NCBI GenBank assembly: GCA_964386385.1 | Contig: CAYLRN010000014.1 | Span: 1 to 64,000 of the forward strand | DNA length: 64,000 bases | Reading direction: 5' to 3' | From: RUG572 sp964386385 | GTDB lineage: Bacteria > Verrucomicrobiota > Kiritimatiellia > RFP12 > UBA1067 | Shown: positions 42,507-51,557 of the stretch, in pieces | Position numbering within the stretch: position 1 is the stretch's first letter | How the letters are laid out: each line of letters starts with the position of its first letter | Notes under the pieces: generated by a model | What the model was told of the DNA's origin: nothing | The model's input: only the letters and a program-made list of their open reading frames with translations | Database searches by the model: none | Made by a program: the position numbers and the translations under genes

Positions 42507-44324
42507 CTACTCGACGTCCAGGGCGAACTTGAAGAACTTCGCGCCGTCGCCGGCGGAGACCTTGAACGTAGTCGTCCAGACACCGTCGTCGCCCTGCACG
42601 GACGATTCCAGCGCCGGCATTTCCGTAGTCCACTTCTGCGACAGGCGTTCCGTCTTCTTCACGATGACGCCGCAGTCCGCCGCAAGCGGCGCGTTCGACT
42701 TCAGCGTGAGGACGTGCGCGTTCTCGCCGGGCGTGAACGAGTCGACGCGGAAGTCGAGGCCGTCCGACGGCGCGGACGGAGCCAGCCCCAAAATGTAGTT
42801 GGCCGCGTTCGCTCGTCCGTTCGCCGCGACGGCCTCAGGGCCGGACACCGCCGGGTCCCACGCCGTCGCCCAGTCAGGGTAGTGCCGCTCCGCCCAGAGC
42901 TCGTAGGCGGAGACGGGCGCGACGTCCGCCACCGCGTCCACCTCCGGCTCCGTGTAGCCGCTGTCGCCCTCGCCATTGTCCTCCACGTAGACGCCGGAGA
43001 TGCGCACGTAGCGGATCCACTTGCGCCCCTGCGCGTCTGTGGCGAGAGGCAGCGCGGAGATGTCGTAGCCCATGCCGCCGGCGGAGCCGTTGTAGCGACG
43101 GCAGACCTGCGCGAGGGTCAGGCCGGCGAGGTCGGCGAAGCCGATGGACGGGTCGACTGGCCTTGTCGCCGACGCGGCGCTTCCCCACCAGGCATTGCCG
43201 GCGTAGAGGTTCGGGTCGGCGTTCTCCGGGTCGTACAGGTAGCCGAGCGTCGGCGCAAAGCCGTCCGCCGTCCTCCACGCATCGTCCGTGTGCCAGTTCT
43301 TTCCGTCCTGCGACACCTCCACCTTCGCCGCCTCCGGCCAGCCCTCGCCGTTCAGGCGGACGGACACGGGGTCCGTCGCCGGAGTGTAGTACGAACTGCC
43401 GTCCCACGTTGCGCCCGCGTTGCCGAAGACGATGAAGTCGAGTCCGAACGGATTGGCGGGGTCGTCCACGACGTCGTGGTCGAACTCGATTGTGACGTAG
43501 CCGGGGCCGTCTTCCTCGCCCGGCGTCAAATCGTCGCATCCGTCGCTTGAGAGGGAGAAGACCTCGCCCTCCTGCCAGGCGGGATTGGCGGGGCTTATGG
43601 GCCCGCCCCATTCCCCGGGCGTGAACATCGTCGGATGCCCAAGGACGCTTTCGGCGTCGGCGTACCAGGCGTTCTCCGCCGCCGTCGCGGACGCGACGAC
43701 TCTCCAGCCGTAAGGCGATTCCGCGGGTTCGGGGTTCTGCATCACGGCGGGCGACTCCGTCCAGTTCTCGTCGTATTCGGGGCAGCCGTAGGAGAAGACG
43801 AACCAGTCGCCGTTCTGCGGCGTGACCGCGTTCGCGGCGACCGGGCTGGACGTCTGGGCGTCCGATGGGAACGACTGTCCGTTGAACGGGCCGTAGAACA
43901 CCCACCAGGCGGAGTAGTGGACGGAATCTTCGCGGAGGACGAGCGCGTCCGGGTCGGACGAGCCGCCGTTCGCGACGTTCCATGCGGGATGGCAGTCGTT
44001 CACGTCGTAGCCGAAGAAATGGAAGTCGACGTAGCCGGAAGTCATGCCCTGGACTTCCACCTTGAGGCGCGGGTCTTCGCGTCCGACGCGCACGACGACC
44101 TCCGCGAGGTTCGTGCAGACGCCGTTCCAGCGGTAGCCCCAGGCGAGCGACCTGCCGTAGCCTGCCGACCAGTCGACGACGATGGCGCAGCGGTTCGTGC
44201 CCTCGCCGATCCAGTAGTGTATGCCGTCGAACGACAACGTCGACGGCTGCGCGGCCGCCCATGCGGCGGCACACGACGAAACGACGGCGGCGGAGACCGC
44301 CGTCCTGATGCATTCTGCTCTCAT
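42507..44324 (-). CDS. Secreted surface protein under cobalamin-riboswitch control
   Basis: A 605-residue protein with a signal peptide (1-25). The N-terminal domain begins FDGIHYWIGEGTNRCAIVVDW, then SLAWGYRWNG, a domain I associate with surface proteins found behind cobalamin riboswitches in Bacteroidota and PVC bacteria. The middle has YVTIEFDHDVVDDPANPFGLDFIVFGNA and WIRYVRISGVYVEDNG, a discoidin-like beta sandwich. The C-terminal part is Ig-like without a sorting motif. With the riboswitch in front, a role in capturing corrinoids is a reasonable inference, but no ligand residues are identifiable. AGAAGG precedes the ATG. Confidence 0.65.
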   Translation of the reverse strand: MRAECIRTAVSAAVVSSCAAAWAAAQPSTLSFDGIHYWIGEGTNRCAIVVDWSAGYGRSLAWGYRWNGVCTNLAEVVVRVGREDPRLKVEVQGMTSGYVDFHFFGYDVNDCHPAWNVANGGSSDPDALVLREDSVHYSAWWVFYGPFNGQSFPSDAQTSSPVAANAVTPQNGDWFVFSYGCPEYDENWTESPAVMQNPEPAESPYGWRVVASATAAENAWYADAESVLGHPTMFTPGEWGGPISPANPAWQEGEVFSLSSDGCDDLTPGEEDGPGYVTIEFDHDVVDDPANPFGLDFIVFGNAGATWDGSSYYTPATDPVSVRLNGEGWPEAAKVEVSQDGKNWHTDDAWRTADGFAPTLGYLYDPENADPNLYAGNAWWGSAASATRPVDPSIGFADLAGLTLAQVCRRYNGSAGGMGYDISALPLATDAQGRKWIRYVRISGVYVEDNGEGDSGYTEPEVDAVADVAPVSAYELWAERHYPDWATAWDPAVSGPEAVAANGRANAANYILGLAPSAPSDGLDFRVDSFTPGENAHVLTLKSNAPLAADCGVIVKKTERLSQKWTTEMPALESSVQGDDGVWTTTFKVSAGDGAKFFKFALDVE

Positions 44325-44369
44325 TTGCCTTCTGCCCTTCTCCCCTGGCGCGGGGGATTGTGACGGCGA

Positions 44370-44510
44370 GGCGGAGCGTCTTCCGGCTTATGGCTTGAAA
44401 AACCTCCAGTCCGCCCTTCGCAGGCCACCCGGCCCACTGGATCGCGGACTGTCGTATCCAATCACGGCTGCGCGACAGCGCCCGGCTTTCACGGGACTTC
44501 CGTTTTCCGC
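44370..44510 (-). promoter_or_regulatory. Cobalamin riboswitch
   Basis: Read on the minus strand from 44510: the core GGAAGTCCCGTGAAAGCC (44501 downward), then GGGCGCTGTCGCGCAGCC, GTGATTGG, a CCAGTG...GGGTGG...CTG...AAGG arm, and a B12-box-like AAGCCGGAAGACGC with CTCCGCC at the end. Order and spacing match the adenosylcobalamin aptamer; the 5' paired element is short. A CCCC...GGGG hairpin next to GGGGAGAAGG lies between aptamer and start codon, which suggests control of translation. Confidence 0.72.
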
Positions 44511-44516
44511 TTCGCG

Positions 44517-44553
44517 AAAAAACGGGCGGAAGGATATCAAATCCCTTCCGCCC
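44517..44553 (-). terminator. Intrinsic terminator after namZ
   Basis: On the minus strand a perfect 10-bp stem GGGCGGAAGG/CCTTCCGCCC with a 10-base loop is followed by GTTTTTT. It separates the naxD-namZ transcript from the riboswitch. Another 200 bases upstream (44554-44790) hold only hairpins. Confidence 0.8.
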
Positions 44554-44635
44554 GGTCAACCGGCGCGGCAATGAAAACTGCGTCGAGGTGGCGAGTGCTG
44601 AATAAACATATGCGTCTCCGCCGCACACGATTACG

Positions 44636-44700
44636 CGCTTCGGTCGCGCAGGAGCGCGCCCCTCCCTGGTAGGGCGGGGCGTCCCGCCCCGCCGTCCCCC
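44636..44700. repeat. Two REP-like hairpins
   Basis: A CGCGC/GCGCG hairpin with loop AGGA followed by CCCCTCCC, and a GTAG-led hairpin (44669-44693) with arms GGCGGGGCG/CGCCCCGCC and loop TCC. The rest of the 44554-44791 gap shows no gene. Confidence 0.75.
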
Positions 44701-44791
44701 CATTCCCTGCGCTCGGACGTGCCGCCGCCGCCGCCGCATTCGTGGAGTTGATCCCGGCGGCGACAGCGGCGAGGCGAAAGCGACAGGTCTT

Positions 44792-45916
44792 CTATCGGTA
44801 GAGGTTGACGGCCTCCTCCTCGCGGAAGCGGCGGTTGGCGATTCGCCAGGATTCGACCATCGCGTCGAGGTCGTATGAAGGTGCGCCCTCGCAGGCGAGG
44901 CGGACGTCCATGCAGCCCATGAGCCTGTCCATCCACTCCGGGCGCGAATCCGCCTTGAACTCCTGCGGGTGGCGGCGCATGAGGGCGGCGCAGAGGTACG
45001 TCCCGGCGGATACCGGCCGGAAGCCCTCCGCGTCCTCGACCGAGAGCAGAAGGCCTTCAAGTTCCTGTCCCGAATACTTTCCGCCGGCGGGCCGGTATCT
45101 GAACGGACGCGCGCCCACGCCGCACTTTCCGATGTCGGAGGCGACTTCGTCCAGCAGTCCGGCCGCGTCGAGCCAGGGGGCGCCGACGACGCGAAAGGCG
45201 AGGGCGCCGTTTCTGTCGCAGTCAAGCGCGGGGTAGGCCTCCGTGAAGACCGTCGCGGGGTAGAGGGCGGCGCAGTCGATGCTGCGGATGGCGGGGGACG
45301 GCGGGGTGAAGTTCATCCACGGAGACGCGTCGGAATGCGACCAGCCGCGCATTCTGACCGTAGTCAGGTCCACGGCGAGACGTCTTTCGCGAACGACGTA
45401 GGCGGCGAGCTCGCATTGCGTCATTCCATGGCAGAGGGGGACGTCGATCGGGGCGACGAGCGATTCGTATTCGGGCTGCCGCCTGGGACCGTCCACGATT
45501 CCGCCGAGGGGGATGGGACGGTCGAAGACGGTGACGGGCTTCTTCATGGAGGAGGAGAGGGCGAGCAGACAGTCCAGCGTGCCGAGGTACGTGTAGCAGC
45601 GAACGCCTATGTCGGGGAGGTCCACGACCATGCGCCCATGCGCCGGAATCAGGTCTGTGCGCTGCTTCATGACGCTGCAGTAGAGGGAGCGCACTGGAAG
45701 GTCCAGCGCGGGATGCCGCTGGAGCTCCGGCACCTTCTCGCCGGGGCCGTATGTGCCGAACCAGCCGTGCTCGGGCGAATAGAGGCAGTCAAGGCGGTCC
45801 TTGAAGCTCCGCGCCAGGATCTCGGCGGTGGGGGTCGCCTGAGAGGAGAGAAGCCCGAACGGCGCGGGGGCGTCCGCTTCCAGGTGGGCGACGAGGGCGT
45901 CGTAGTCGGGGGTCAT
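44792..45916 (-). CDS. namZ: Exo-beta-N-acetylmuramidase NamZ (DUF1343, GH171)
   Basis: A 374-residue DUF1343 protein. Family landmarks are CLYSPEHGWFGTYGPGEKV, LPVRSLYC, MVVDLPDIGVRCYTYLGTL, TVFDRPIPLGGIVDGP and PLCHGMTQCELAAYV. NamZ removes terminal N-acetylmuramic acid from peptidoglycan fragments during cell-wall recycling. No signal peptide is visible. The ATG overlaps the naxD stop by four bases, so the two are translationally coupled. A terminator lies downstream at 44517-44553. Confidence 0.88.
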   Translation of the reverse strand: MTPDYDALVAHLEADAPAPFGLLSSQATPTAEILARSFKDRLDCLYSPEHGWFGTYGPGEKVPELQRHPALDLPVRSLYCSVMKQRTDLIPAHGRMVVDLPDIGVRCYTYLGTLDCLLALSSSMKKPVTVFDRPIPLGGIVDGPRRQPEYESLVAPIDVPLCHGMTQCELAAYVVRERRLAVDLTTVRMRGWSHSDASPWMNFTPPSPAIRSIDCAALYPATVFTEAYPALDCDRNGALAFRVVGAPWLDAAGLLDEVASDIGKCGVGARPFRYRPAGGKYSGQELEGLLLSVEDAEGFRPVSAGTYLCAALMRRHPQEFKADSRPEWMDRLMGCMDVRLACEGAPSYDLDAMVESWRIANRRFREEEAVNLYR

Positions 45917-46779
45917 GTCCGCGCCCTTTCGAGCCTCACGCGGAGGGAGCCGACCATGGCGGCGGTGTTGACGATCGACGGGTCGGCGGGCGGGTCGGCG
46001 GAGACGAGCTCGTCGGACGCCGCGGCGTGGAGCCAGACGGCGGAGCAGGCCGCCATGAAGGCGTCGTCCAGGCCGGCCTTCGCCAGACGCGCCCAGCGGG
46101 CGGCGAGGACGCCGGAGAGGAGGTCGCCCATTCCGCCGACGGCCATGAACGGGTTTCCGGCCTCGCACTCGAAGACGTCCGCCCTGTCGGGCGAGCCGAC
46201 GAGGGTGCGGGGACCTTTGAGGACGACGACGGCGCGATAGCGTTCGACGAGCGCGCGCAGGGCGGCGGGTCGGTCCGACTGCACGGCCTCGGGGGTGCAG
46301 AGGAGGAGGCGCGCGGCCTCGCCGGCGTGGGGGGTGAGGACGATGCGCTGTCCGACGGTGGCGGACAGGCTGCCGGGGCGCTTCGCGTACCAGCTGGCGA
46401 GGATCGTCAGCGCGTCGGCGTCCAGGACGAACCGGCTGGCGATTCCGGAGAGGATGCGCGAGACGAGCATTTCGGCGTTCTGCGTGGCACCCAGGCCCAT
46501 TCCGACGGCGGTGACGTCCGCGCGCGGCGGAACGCACGCCGGCGTGAGCTTGGTGAAGGTGGCCTCCGGGACGAGCGGGCCGGTCGCCAGGCGCGAGGCG
46601 TCGGGGACGACCAGCTGGACGAGGCCGGCGCCGCCGGCCCTGGCGCCCAGCGCGGCTATGACGGGCGCGTTCACGTAGTGCGCAGACCCGCCGACGACCG
46701 TGACGGTCCCGGCGGAGTACTTGTGCAGTTCAGGCGGACGCGCGGGAAAGGCGGCCGCCAGTTGGGAGGGAAGATTCAT
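45913..46779 (-). CDS. naxD: ADP/ATP-dependent NAD(P)H-hydrate dehydratase
   Basis: A 288-residue carbohydrate-kinase-fold enzyme that repairs hydrated NAD(P)H using ADP or ATP. Motifs are GTVTVVGGSAHYVNAPVIAALGA, VLDADALTIL, IVLTPHAGEAARLL, VVVLKGP and the catalytic GGMGDLLSGVLAA. It is the C-terminal half of fused NnrD; the epimerase half (NaxE) is not in the window. The ATG is only eight bases after a TAGAAT box, which makes the message leaderless or nearly so. Confidence 0.9.
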   Translation of the reverse strand: MNLPSQLAAAFPARPPELHKYSAGTVTVVGGSAHYVNAPVIAALGARAGGAGLVQLVVPDASRLATGPLVPEATFTKLTPACVPPRADVTAVGMGLGATQNAEMLVSRILSGIASRFVLDADALTILASWYAKRPGSLSATVGQRIVLTPHAGEAARLLLCTPEAVQSDRPAALRALVERYRAVVVLKGPRTLVGSPDRADVFECEAGNPFMAVGGMGDLLSGVLAARWARLAKAGLDDAFMAACSAVWLHAAASDELVSADPPADPSIVNTAAMVGSLRVRLERART

Positions 46780-46787
46780 ACGCGCTG

Positions 46788-46793
46788 ATTCTA
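46788..46793 (-). promoter_or_regulatory. -10 box of naxD-namZ
   Basis: TAGAAT on the minus strand, preceded by TGC, eight bases before the naxD ATG. Confidence 0.6.
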
Positions 46794-46865
46794 GCACGTT
46801 TCGGCCCGCGACGTCCAGCGCGGGAAATCGCCGAAAGCGGCGTTTCCTGTCTGCGCGGCGGGGGC

Positions 46866-46896
46866 TTGACGGGGGAGAAAAAAAAAATGGCATAAT
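46866..46896 (+). promoter_or_regulatory. Promoter of the beta-strand-repeat gene
   Basis: TTGACG (46866-46871), a spacer of 19 that includes a run of ten As, and CATAAT (46891-46896). Confidence 0.6.
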
Positions 46897-46973
46897 AGCC
46901 GCGCAGACGACGGTTTTTGCGACGAGGCGCAGGGCCTCCGCGACCGCCGGCAGTTTACAACGCGGAGAGTGAC

Positions 46974-49127
46974 ATGGCACATTGCATTGGACGGAGAGTT
47001 CGCGCACTGGCGTTCGCAGTCGCGGGCGCGGCGCTGGCGGGCATGGCGCGCGACCTTGTGTGGCTTGGCCAGAAGGACAGCGTCGACTGGGACCTCGTCA
47101 CGCCCAACTGGTGCGTGAAGGGCGACGAGACGAAGACGCGCGTCTGCTTCGAGTCGGGCGACAACGTCTTCTTCCTCGAAGACGAATGGGAGACGAACAG
47201 GGTGCGGCTCATTCGGACGGACCTGACCGGGTGGGCCAAGGAGTTCGACATCGGGACGGTCGTCGTCAGCAACGACGTGCAGTCGTTCTCGTGGTCGTGC
47301 AACGGCTACGGCTACGTCGGCGCGCTCTGCTTCCAGCCGGTCTCAATCGACAAGTACGGCGCCGGCGACTTCGACGTCAACTACGGCTTCGAGTGGAACT
47401 GCGACTTCACGGTGCATGGCGGACGCTTTGTCTCCGGCTACAACTCCACCCACACGACCGACAACCGCAACCCCGCAGGCTCGATGATCGTCAACCGCAC
47501 GGTGACGTTCCTCTCGAACACCACGTGGTACGCCTCCTCCAGCGGCTACGGATTCGGCGGGGCCGGCAATGTCGGCCGGGAGGACGGCAGGGGCAACGTC
47601 CACGTCGTCTTCTCCAACGCGACGGTCGACGCCTCCGGCACCCAGAACCGCTACGTCAACTTCCCGAAGACGACTTTCTGGAACGCGACGCCGGCGTTCG
47701 GATCGAAGGACGACGACAGCTGTTCGCTGCTCTTCTCCGGCGACCTAGCAATCGGCGGAACGCAGCCGACGACGTTCGCCTCGCGCTCGATGACGTTCGG
47801 AAAGAAGTCGCTGACGCCGATCACGATCGACGTCGCCGACGCGACTGGCGACGACGCGGCGGACTTCATCGTCTCCGGCCGGGTCGGCAATACGACGGTC
47901 GTCGCCAATCCGAAGACGTATTCCGGCGACGGACGCTTCATCAAGTCCGGCGCGGGGACGATGGAGCTGGCGAACGGCGACAACACCTTCACCGGGAACG
48001 TCGTCGTCGCAGAGGGGACGCTGCTGGTGACTTCGGGAACGGACATCAGGAACAGCGGCCGCAAGGGCCCGCTCGGCCCGATCGACGGCTGCGGCAAGAC
48101 CGTCACCGTCAGGGACGGCGCGACGCTGCAGATGGGCGTCTTCACCAAGAACGACAACTTCCCGATCTCCAACCCCAACGCGCCGGCGAGCTACGCGATA
48201 TCGGTCGAGAAGGGCGGGCGTCTCCGGCTGGCCGACGGCTCTCACCTGTTCGGAGAGCTTGCGCTCGGCGGCGGCGAACTGACCTATGGAAACGGCGCGC
48301 CGCAGACGTGGATCGAGTACGCGCTCATGACGGTCGGCAAGAAGATGTCGTTTTCCGGGACGACGCCCTACGACCTCGACGTGCGCGGGACGCACAACGT
48401 GATGTACCTCGGATTCACGGGCGAGAGCGTCCGCGACGACGCGCCGATCTCGTCCGGCAAGCCGCACCTCACGAACCTATGGAGCGTGGTCGAGTTCGAG
48501 GTGGCGGACATTACGGGCGACGACGGCGTGGACGCCGCGATCGGCCTTCCGATGCGCGACCTCGTGAACGTCTGCTACCCGACGTACGGCTACAACCCCA
48601 ACGGCTACACGTACGCGCCGTGGAAGTGGGCGCGTTTCCGCGACGGCGTCAGGAAGACCGGCGCGGGGACGCTGCGGCTCTACGGCGAGAACGGCTACAC
48701 GCATGTCACGGAGGTGGCGGAGGGGACGCTTGTCGTCGATGGCTCGATTGCGTCCTCCAGCGGCGTGACGGTCGGCTCCGGCGCGTTCATCGGCGGCACC
48801 GGCGCCGTCAGCGCCGTCTCCATCGCGGCGGGCGGCGGGTTTTCTGTCGCGGCGGACAAGGCGCGGACGGACGTCCTGACGATTCCGTCGCTGACGTGCG
48901 CCGGCGTCGTCGTCGTGAGGCCGACCGGCGTGACGGCGGAGACCGCGGCGCAGTTCAGACAGGGAATCTGCCGGTTGCAGGACAGGCCTGCCGTCGTGGA
49001 CTTTTCCGGCTGGAAGGTGGACTGCCTCCATGCCAAGCCCATCGCATTCCGCTTCGGCTACGACCCCGCCACCGGCGTCGTGGACGTCCGCTACGCGCCG
49101 CCCGGCCTGACGCTCGTGATTCGGTGA
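46974..49127 (+). CDS. Secreted protein with autotransporter-type beta-strand repeats
   Basis: A 717-residue beta-rich protein with a signal peptide (1-24, ending AGMA). Passenger-associated repeats are visible as GAGTMELANGDNTFTGNVVVAEGTLLV and GAGTLRLYGENGYTHVTEVAEGTLVVDG, with SGVTVGSGAFIGGTGAVSA following, the pattern of right-handed beta-helix passengers. No autotransporter barrel or sorting signal follows; the C-terminus is a short domain ending LTLVIR. PVC genomes carry many such proteins, probably on the surface or in the medium. CGGAGAG lies five bases before the ATG. Confidence 0.75.
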   Translation: MAHCIGRRVRALAFAVAGAALAGMARDLVWLGQKDSVDWDLVTPNWCVKGDETKTRVCFESGDNVFFLEDEWETNRVRLIRTDLTGWAKEFDIGTVVVSNDVQSFSWSCNGYGYVGALCFQPVSIDKYGAGDFDVNYGFEWNCDFTVHGGRFVSGYNSTHTTDNRNPAGSMIVNRTVTFLSNTTWYASSSGYGFGGAGNVGREDGRGNVHVVFSNATVDASGTQNRYVNFPKTTFWNATPAFGSKDDDSCSLLFSGDLAIGGTQPTTFASRSMTFGKKSLTPITIDVADATGDDAADFIVSGRVGNTTVVANPKTYSGDGRFIKSGAGTMELANGDNTFTGNVVVAEGTLLVTSGTDIRNSGRKGPLGPIDGCGKTVTVRDGATLQMGVFTKNDNFPISNPNAPASYAISVEKGGRLRLADGSHLFGELALGGGELTYGNGAPQTWIEYALMTVGKKMSFSGTTPYDLDVRGTHNVMYLGFTGESVRDDAPISSGKPHLTNLWSVVEFEVADITGDDGVDAAIGLPMRDLVNVCYPTYGYNPNGYTYAPWKWARFRDGVRKTGAGTLRLYGENGYTHVTEVAEGTLVVDGSIASSSGVTVGSGAFIGGTGAVSAVSIAAGGGFSVAADKARTDVLTIPSLTCAGVVVVRPTGVTAETAAQFRQGICRLQDRPAVVDFSGWKVDCLHAKPIAFRFGYDPATGVVDVRYAPPGLTLVIR

Positions 49128-49161
49128 GCCGGCGGCAGGCCCGCGGAGCGCCGCGCCGCGC

Positions 49162-49191
49162 TTGACCGTCCGGCCTCGCTTTTGGTATTCT
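49162..49191 (+). promoter_or_regulatory. Promoter of the MocA gene at 49.3 kb
   Basis: TTGACC (49162-49167), an 18-bp spacer and TATTCT (49186-49191), with AAAAGGAG before the ATG. Confidence 0.6.
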
Positions 49192-49250
49192 TCACGCAGA
49201 CGTTCCCGACAACGTTGCAGATTCATTTGAACGAAAAAGGAGAAAACGAA

Positions 49251-50732
49251 ATGCAGAGCAGTCTTCCATTCGTCAGCCGTCGCTGCTTCGTCGCCAGTCT
49301 TGGCGCGGCGTCGCTCGTCGGCTATGGCATCGACCTCGCGCCGAAGTCCGATTTCAAGGGCCAGGTCAAGGGGCGCCGCCTCAAGCTCGCCGCCGTCGGA
49401 TGCGGCGGCATGGGCGGCGCGGCGACGTCGAGCCTGATCGCGGCCGGCTGCGATCTCGTGGCGGTCTGCGACGTCAACCCCGGCGCGTTCGACCAGTGGG
49501 AGAAGAAGTACCCCGGCATTCCGAAGTTCACGGACTACCGCGACATGCTCAAGACGATGGGCGACAAGTTCGAGGTCGTCCAGGTCGGAACGCCCGACCA
49601 CACGCACGCCTACATCTCCATCGACTGCATGAACGCCGGCAAGCACGTCTACGTGCAGAAGCCGCTCGCGCGCACGGTCGAGGAATGCGAGCTCATGCTC
49701 AAGACGTCGATCAGGACTGGCCGCGTCGTTCAGATGGGCAACCAGGGACATCCGGGCGTGTGGCGCTACAAGACGATGCGCGACGCCGCCGTCTGGGGCG
49801 ACGTGAAGGAAATCTACAGCTGGTCGGACCGTCCCGTGTGGCCGCAGGGCATGAAGGCGTATCCCGCGCCGTCGCCCCTGCCCGCCAACTACGCGCCGAA
49901 CGCCTGGGACTGCTGGTGCGGGCCCAGTGCTGACCACGGCTTCTCCACCGCCTACCACACCTTCCGCTGGCGCGGCTGGTGGGACTACGGCTGCGGCGCG
50001 ATCGGCGACATGGCCGTGCACAACGCCGACCCGGCGTTCTGGGCGCTTGAGCTCGGACTTCCGGTCTCCGTCAAGGCCGACACCTATGGCGAGGGTCCCG
50101 TGACGATCGCGTATCCGAAGAAGTCGCGCATCGAGATGACGTTCGCGCCGAACAAGTGGATTCCGAACGGCATCAAGCTCACCTGGCTCGACGGACACCT
50201 CCTGCCCGACATGGACAAGGTGCCCGGCCTGCGCGACTTCGCGAAGAAGGTCGCCGTCCGGCGCGAGGAGAAGAAGGCCGCCGACGCGAAGAAGGCCGGC
50301 AAGCCCTACACGGCGCCGACCGCGCCGCTCGCCCCCGTCGTACCCTCCAACGGCGTGATAATCATAGGCTCGAAGGCGACGACGTTCGGCGATTCCCACG
50401 CCAGCCGTCCGTGCTGCCTCGCCGGCGACAAGACGGCGACAGACAGGGCGATCGCCTCCGGCGACAAGCTGGCCGGCTACAACCACTACCGCGAATTCGT
50501 CGAGGCCTGCCTTGAGGGCAATCCGGCGAAGTGCGGCTCGCGCCTGGGCTACGCGGCCCCGCTCACGGAGGCGCTGCTCATCGGCTGCATCGCGCTCCGC
50601 TTCCCGGGCGAAGAGCTCAAGTTCGACCCGAAGGCGATGAAGTTCACGAACAAGCCGGAGGCGAACGAATTCCTTAAGGCGCCGAAGCGCAACGACTGGG
50701 ACTTCGCGAAGCTCTGCCGCTGCTGCTGCTAG
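49251..50732 (+). CDS. Gfo/Idh/MocA oxidoreductase, exported
   Basis: A 493-residue member with a signal region containing SRRCFVASLGAASLVGYG (Tat-like). The Rossmann part reads LKLAAVGCGGMGGAATSSLI and ends in VYVQKPLAR, where the usual EKP is QKP. The substrate domain has RWRGWWDYGCGAIGDMAVHNAD. A Lys/Ala-rich insertion (about 340-370) and a cysteine-rich C-terminus (LCRCCC) are unusual. It is monocistronic, with a promoter upstream and a convergent terminator downstream. Confidence 0.88.
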   Translation: MQSSLPFVSRRCFVASLGAASLVGYGIDLAPKSDFKGQVKGRRLKLAAVGCGGMGGAATSSLIAAGCDLVAVCDVNPGAFDQWEKKYPGIPKFTDYRDMLKTMGDKFEVVQVGTPDHTHAYISIDCMNAGKHVYVQKPLARTVEECELMLKTSIRTGRVVQMGNQGHPGVWRYKTMRDAAVWGDVKEIYSWSDRPVWPQGMKAYPAPSPLPANYAPNAWDCWCGPSADHGFSTAYHTFRWRGWWDYGCGAIGDMAVHNADPAFWALELGLPVSVKADTYGEGPVTIAYPKKSRIEMTFAPNKWIPNGIKLTWLDGHLLPDMDKVPGLRDFAKKVAVRREEKKAADAKKAGKPYTAPTAPLAPVVPSNGVIIIGSKATTFGDSHASRPCCLAGDKTATDRAIASGDKLAGYNHYREFVEACLEGNPAKCGSRLGYAAPLTEALLIGCIALRFPGEELKFDPKAMKFTNKPEANEFLKAPKRNDWDFAKLCRCCC

Positions 50733-50768
50733 CGCATTGCGCCGCGGTGCATGGCGGACGCGCCGTGC

Positions 50769-50806
50769 GGAAAACGGGGACGGTCATGAGGCCGTCCCCG
50801 TTTTCC
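50769..50806. terminator. Bidirectional terminator hairpin
   Basis: A perfect 15-bp stem (50769-50783 with 50792-50806) and an 8-base loop between two convergent genes. The base of the stem is GGAAAAC/GTTTTCC, giving T-rich 3' arms in both directions. Confidence 0.7.
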
Positions 50807-50825
50807 GTTCGGCGCGCGCATTCGT

Positions 50826-51557
50826 TCAATGCGCGTACACGATGTCGGCGGGCGGCTCCGCGAAGAACTCCATGCGTCTGCCCGTGACGGGATGGGGGAG
50901 GGCCAGCGCGAGGGCGTGGAGGAGGGTACGGCGCGGGCGGGCGGCGAGACGGCGGTCGAGCTTTGGGTCGCCGTAGAGGGAGTCTCCGGCGATCGGGTGT
51001 CCGATGTGCGCGGCGTGGACGCGGATCTGGTGCGTTCGCCCGGTTTCGATCTTGAACTCCACGAGGGAGATCGGCCCCTGTCGTCCGAGCGTCCTCCAGC
51101 GCGTGACGGCCGGCCTTGCGTCCGTGCCGTCCACGGCCATGCGTTTGGCGTCCCATGGCTTCCGCCCGATCGGCGCGTCGACGACGCCCGTTTTCGGATG
51201 CGGCGTTCCGTGGAGGACGGCAAGGTACGTCTTTTTCACCTCCACATGGCGCTCGAACATGGAGCGCAGGGCGAAGTAGGCGCGTTCGGTCTTCGCGGCG
51301 ACGATGACGCCGCTCGTCTCCTGGTCGAGCCGGTGGACTATGCCTGGGCGCGATTGGCTGCCGACGCCGGCGATCTTCGGGCAGTGGCATAGAAGGGCGT
51401 TGACGAGCGTGCCGGATTCATGCCCGGGGGCGGGATGGACGACCATTCCAGCCGGCTTGTCTACGGCTATGACGTCCGCGTCCTCGAAAACGATTTCCAG
51501 CGCGATGCGCTCCGCCCGCGGGGTGTCCGTTGAATTGTCCTTGAAGCGGTTGTCCAT
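50826..51557 (-). CDS. RluA-family 23S rRNA pseudouridine synthase, RluD-like
   Basis: A 243-residue enzyme converting uridine to pseudouridine. The catalytic motif GIVHRLDQETSGVIVAAKT contains the active aspartate; other landmarks are VIAVDKPAGMVVHPAPGH, IETGRTHQIRVH and HPIAGDSLYGD. The N-terminal S4 RNA-binding domain of RluC/RluD is absent, so it is closer to RluA or to S4-less RluD forms. The target position cannot be assigned. Confidence 0.88.
   Translation of the reverse strand: MDNRFKDNSTDTPRAERIALEIVFEDADVIAVDKPAGMVVHPAPGHESGTLVNALLCHCPKIAGVGSQSRPGIVHRLDQETSGVIVAAKTERAYFALRSMFERHVEVKKTYLAVLHGTPHPKTGVVDAPIGRKPWDAKRMAVDGTDARPAVTRWRTLGRQGPISLVEFKIETGRTHQIRVHAAHIGHPIAGDSLYGDPKLDRRLAARPRRTLLHALALALPHPVTGRRMEFFAEPPADIVYAH

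Noticed and set aside
44370..44510. Cyclic di-GMP (GEMM) riboswitch
   Set aside because: The hairpin order does not match GEMM. The GGAA...GTGAAAGCC core, GCGCAGCC-GTGA and AAGCCGGAAGACGC end fit the cobalamin aptamer better.
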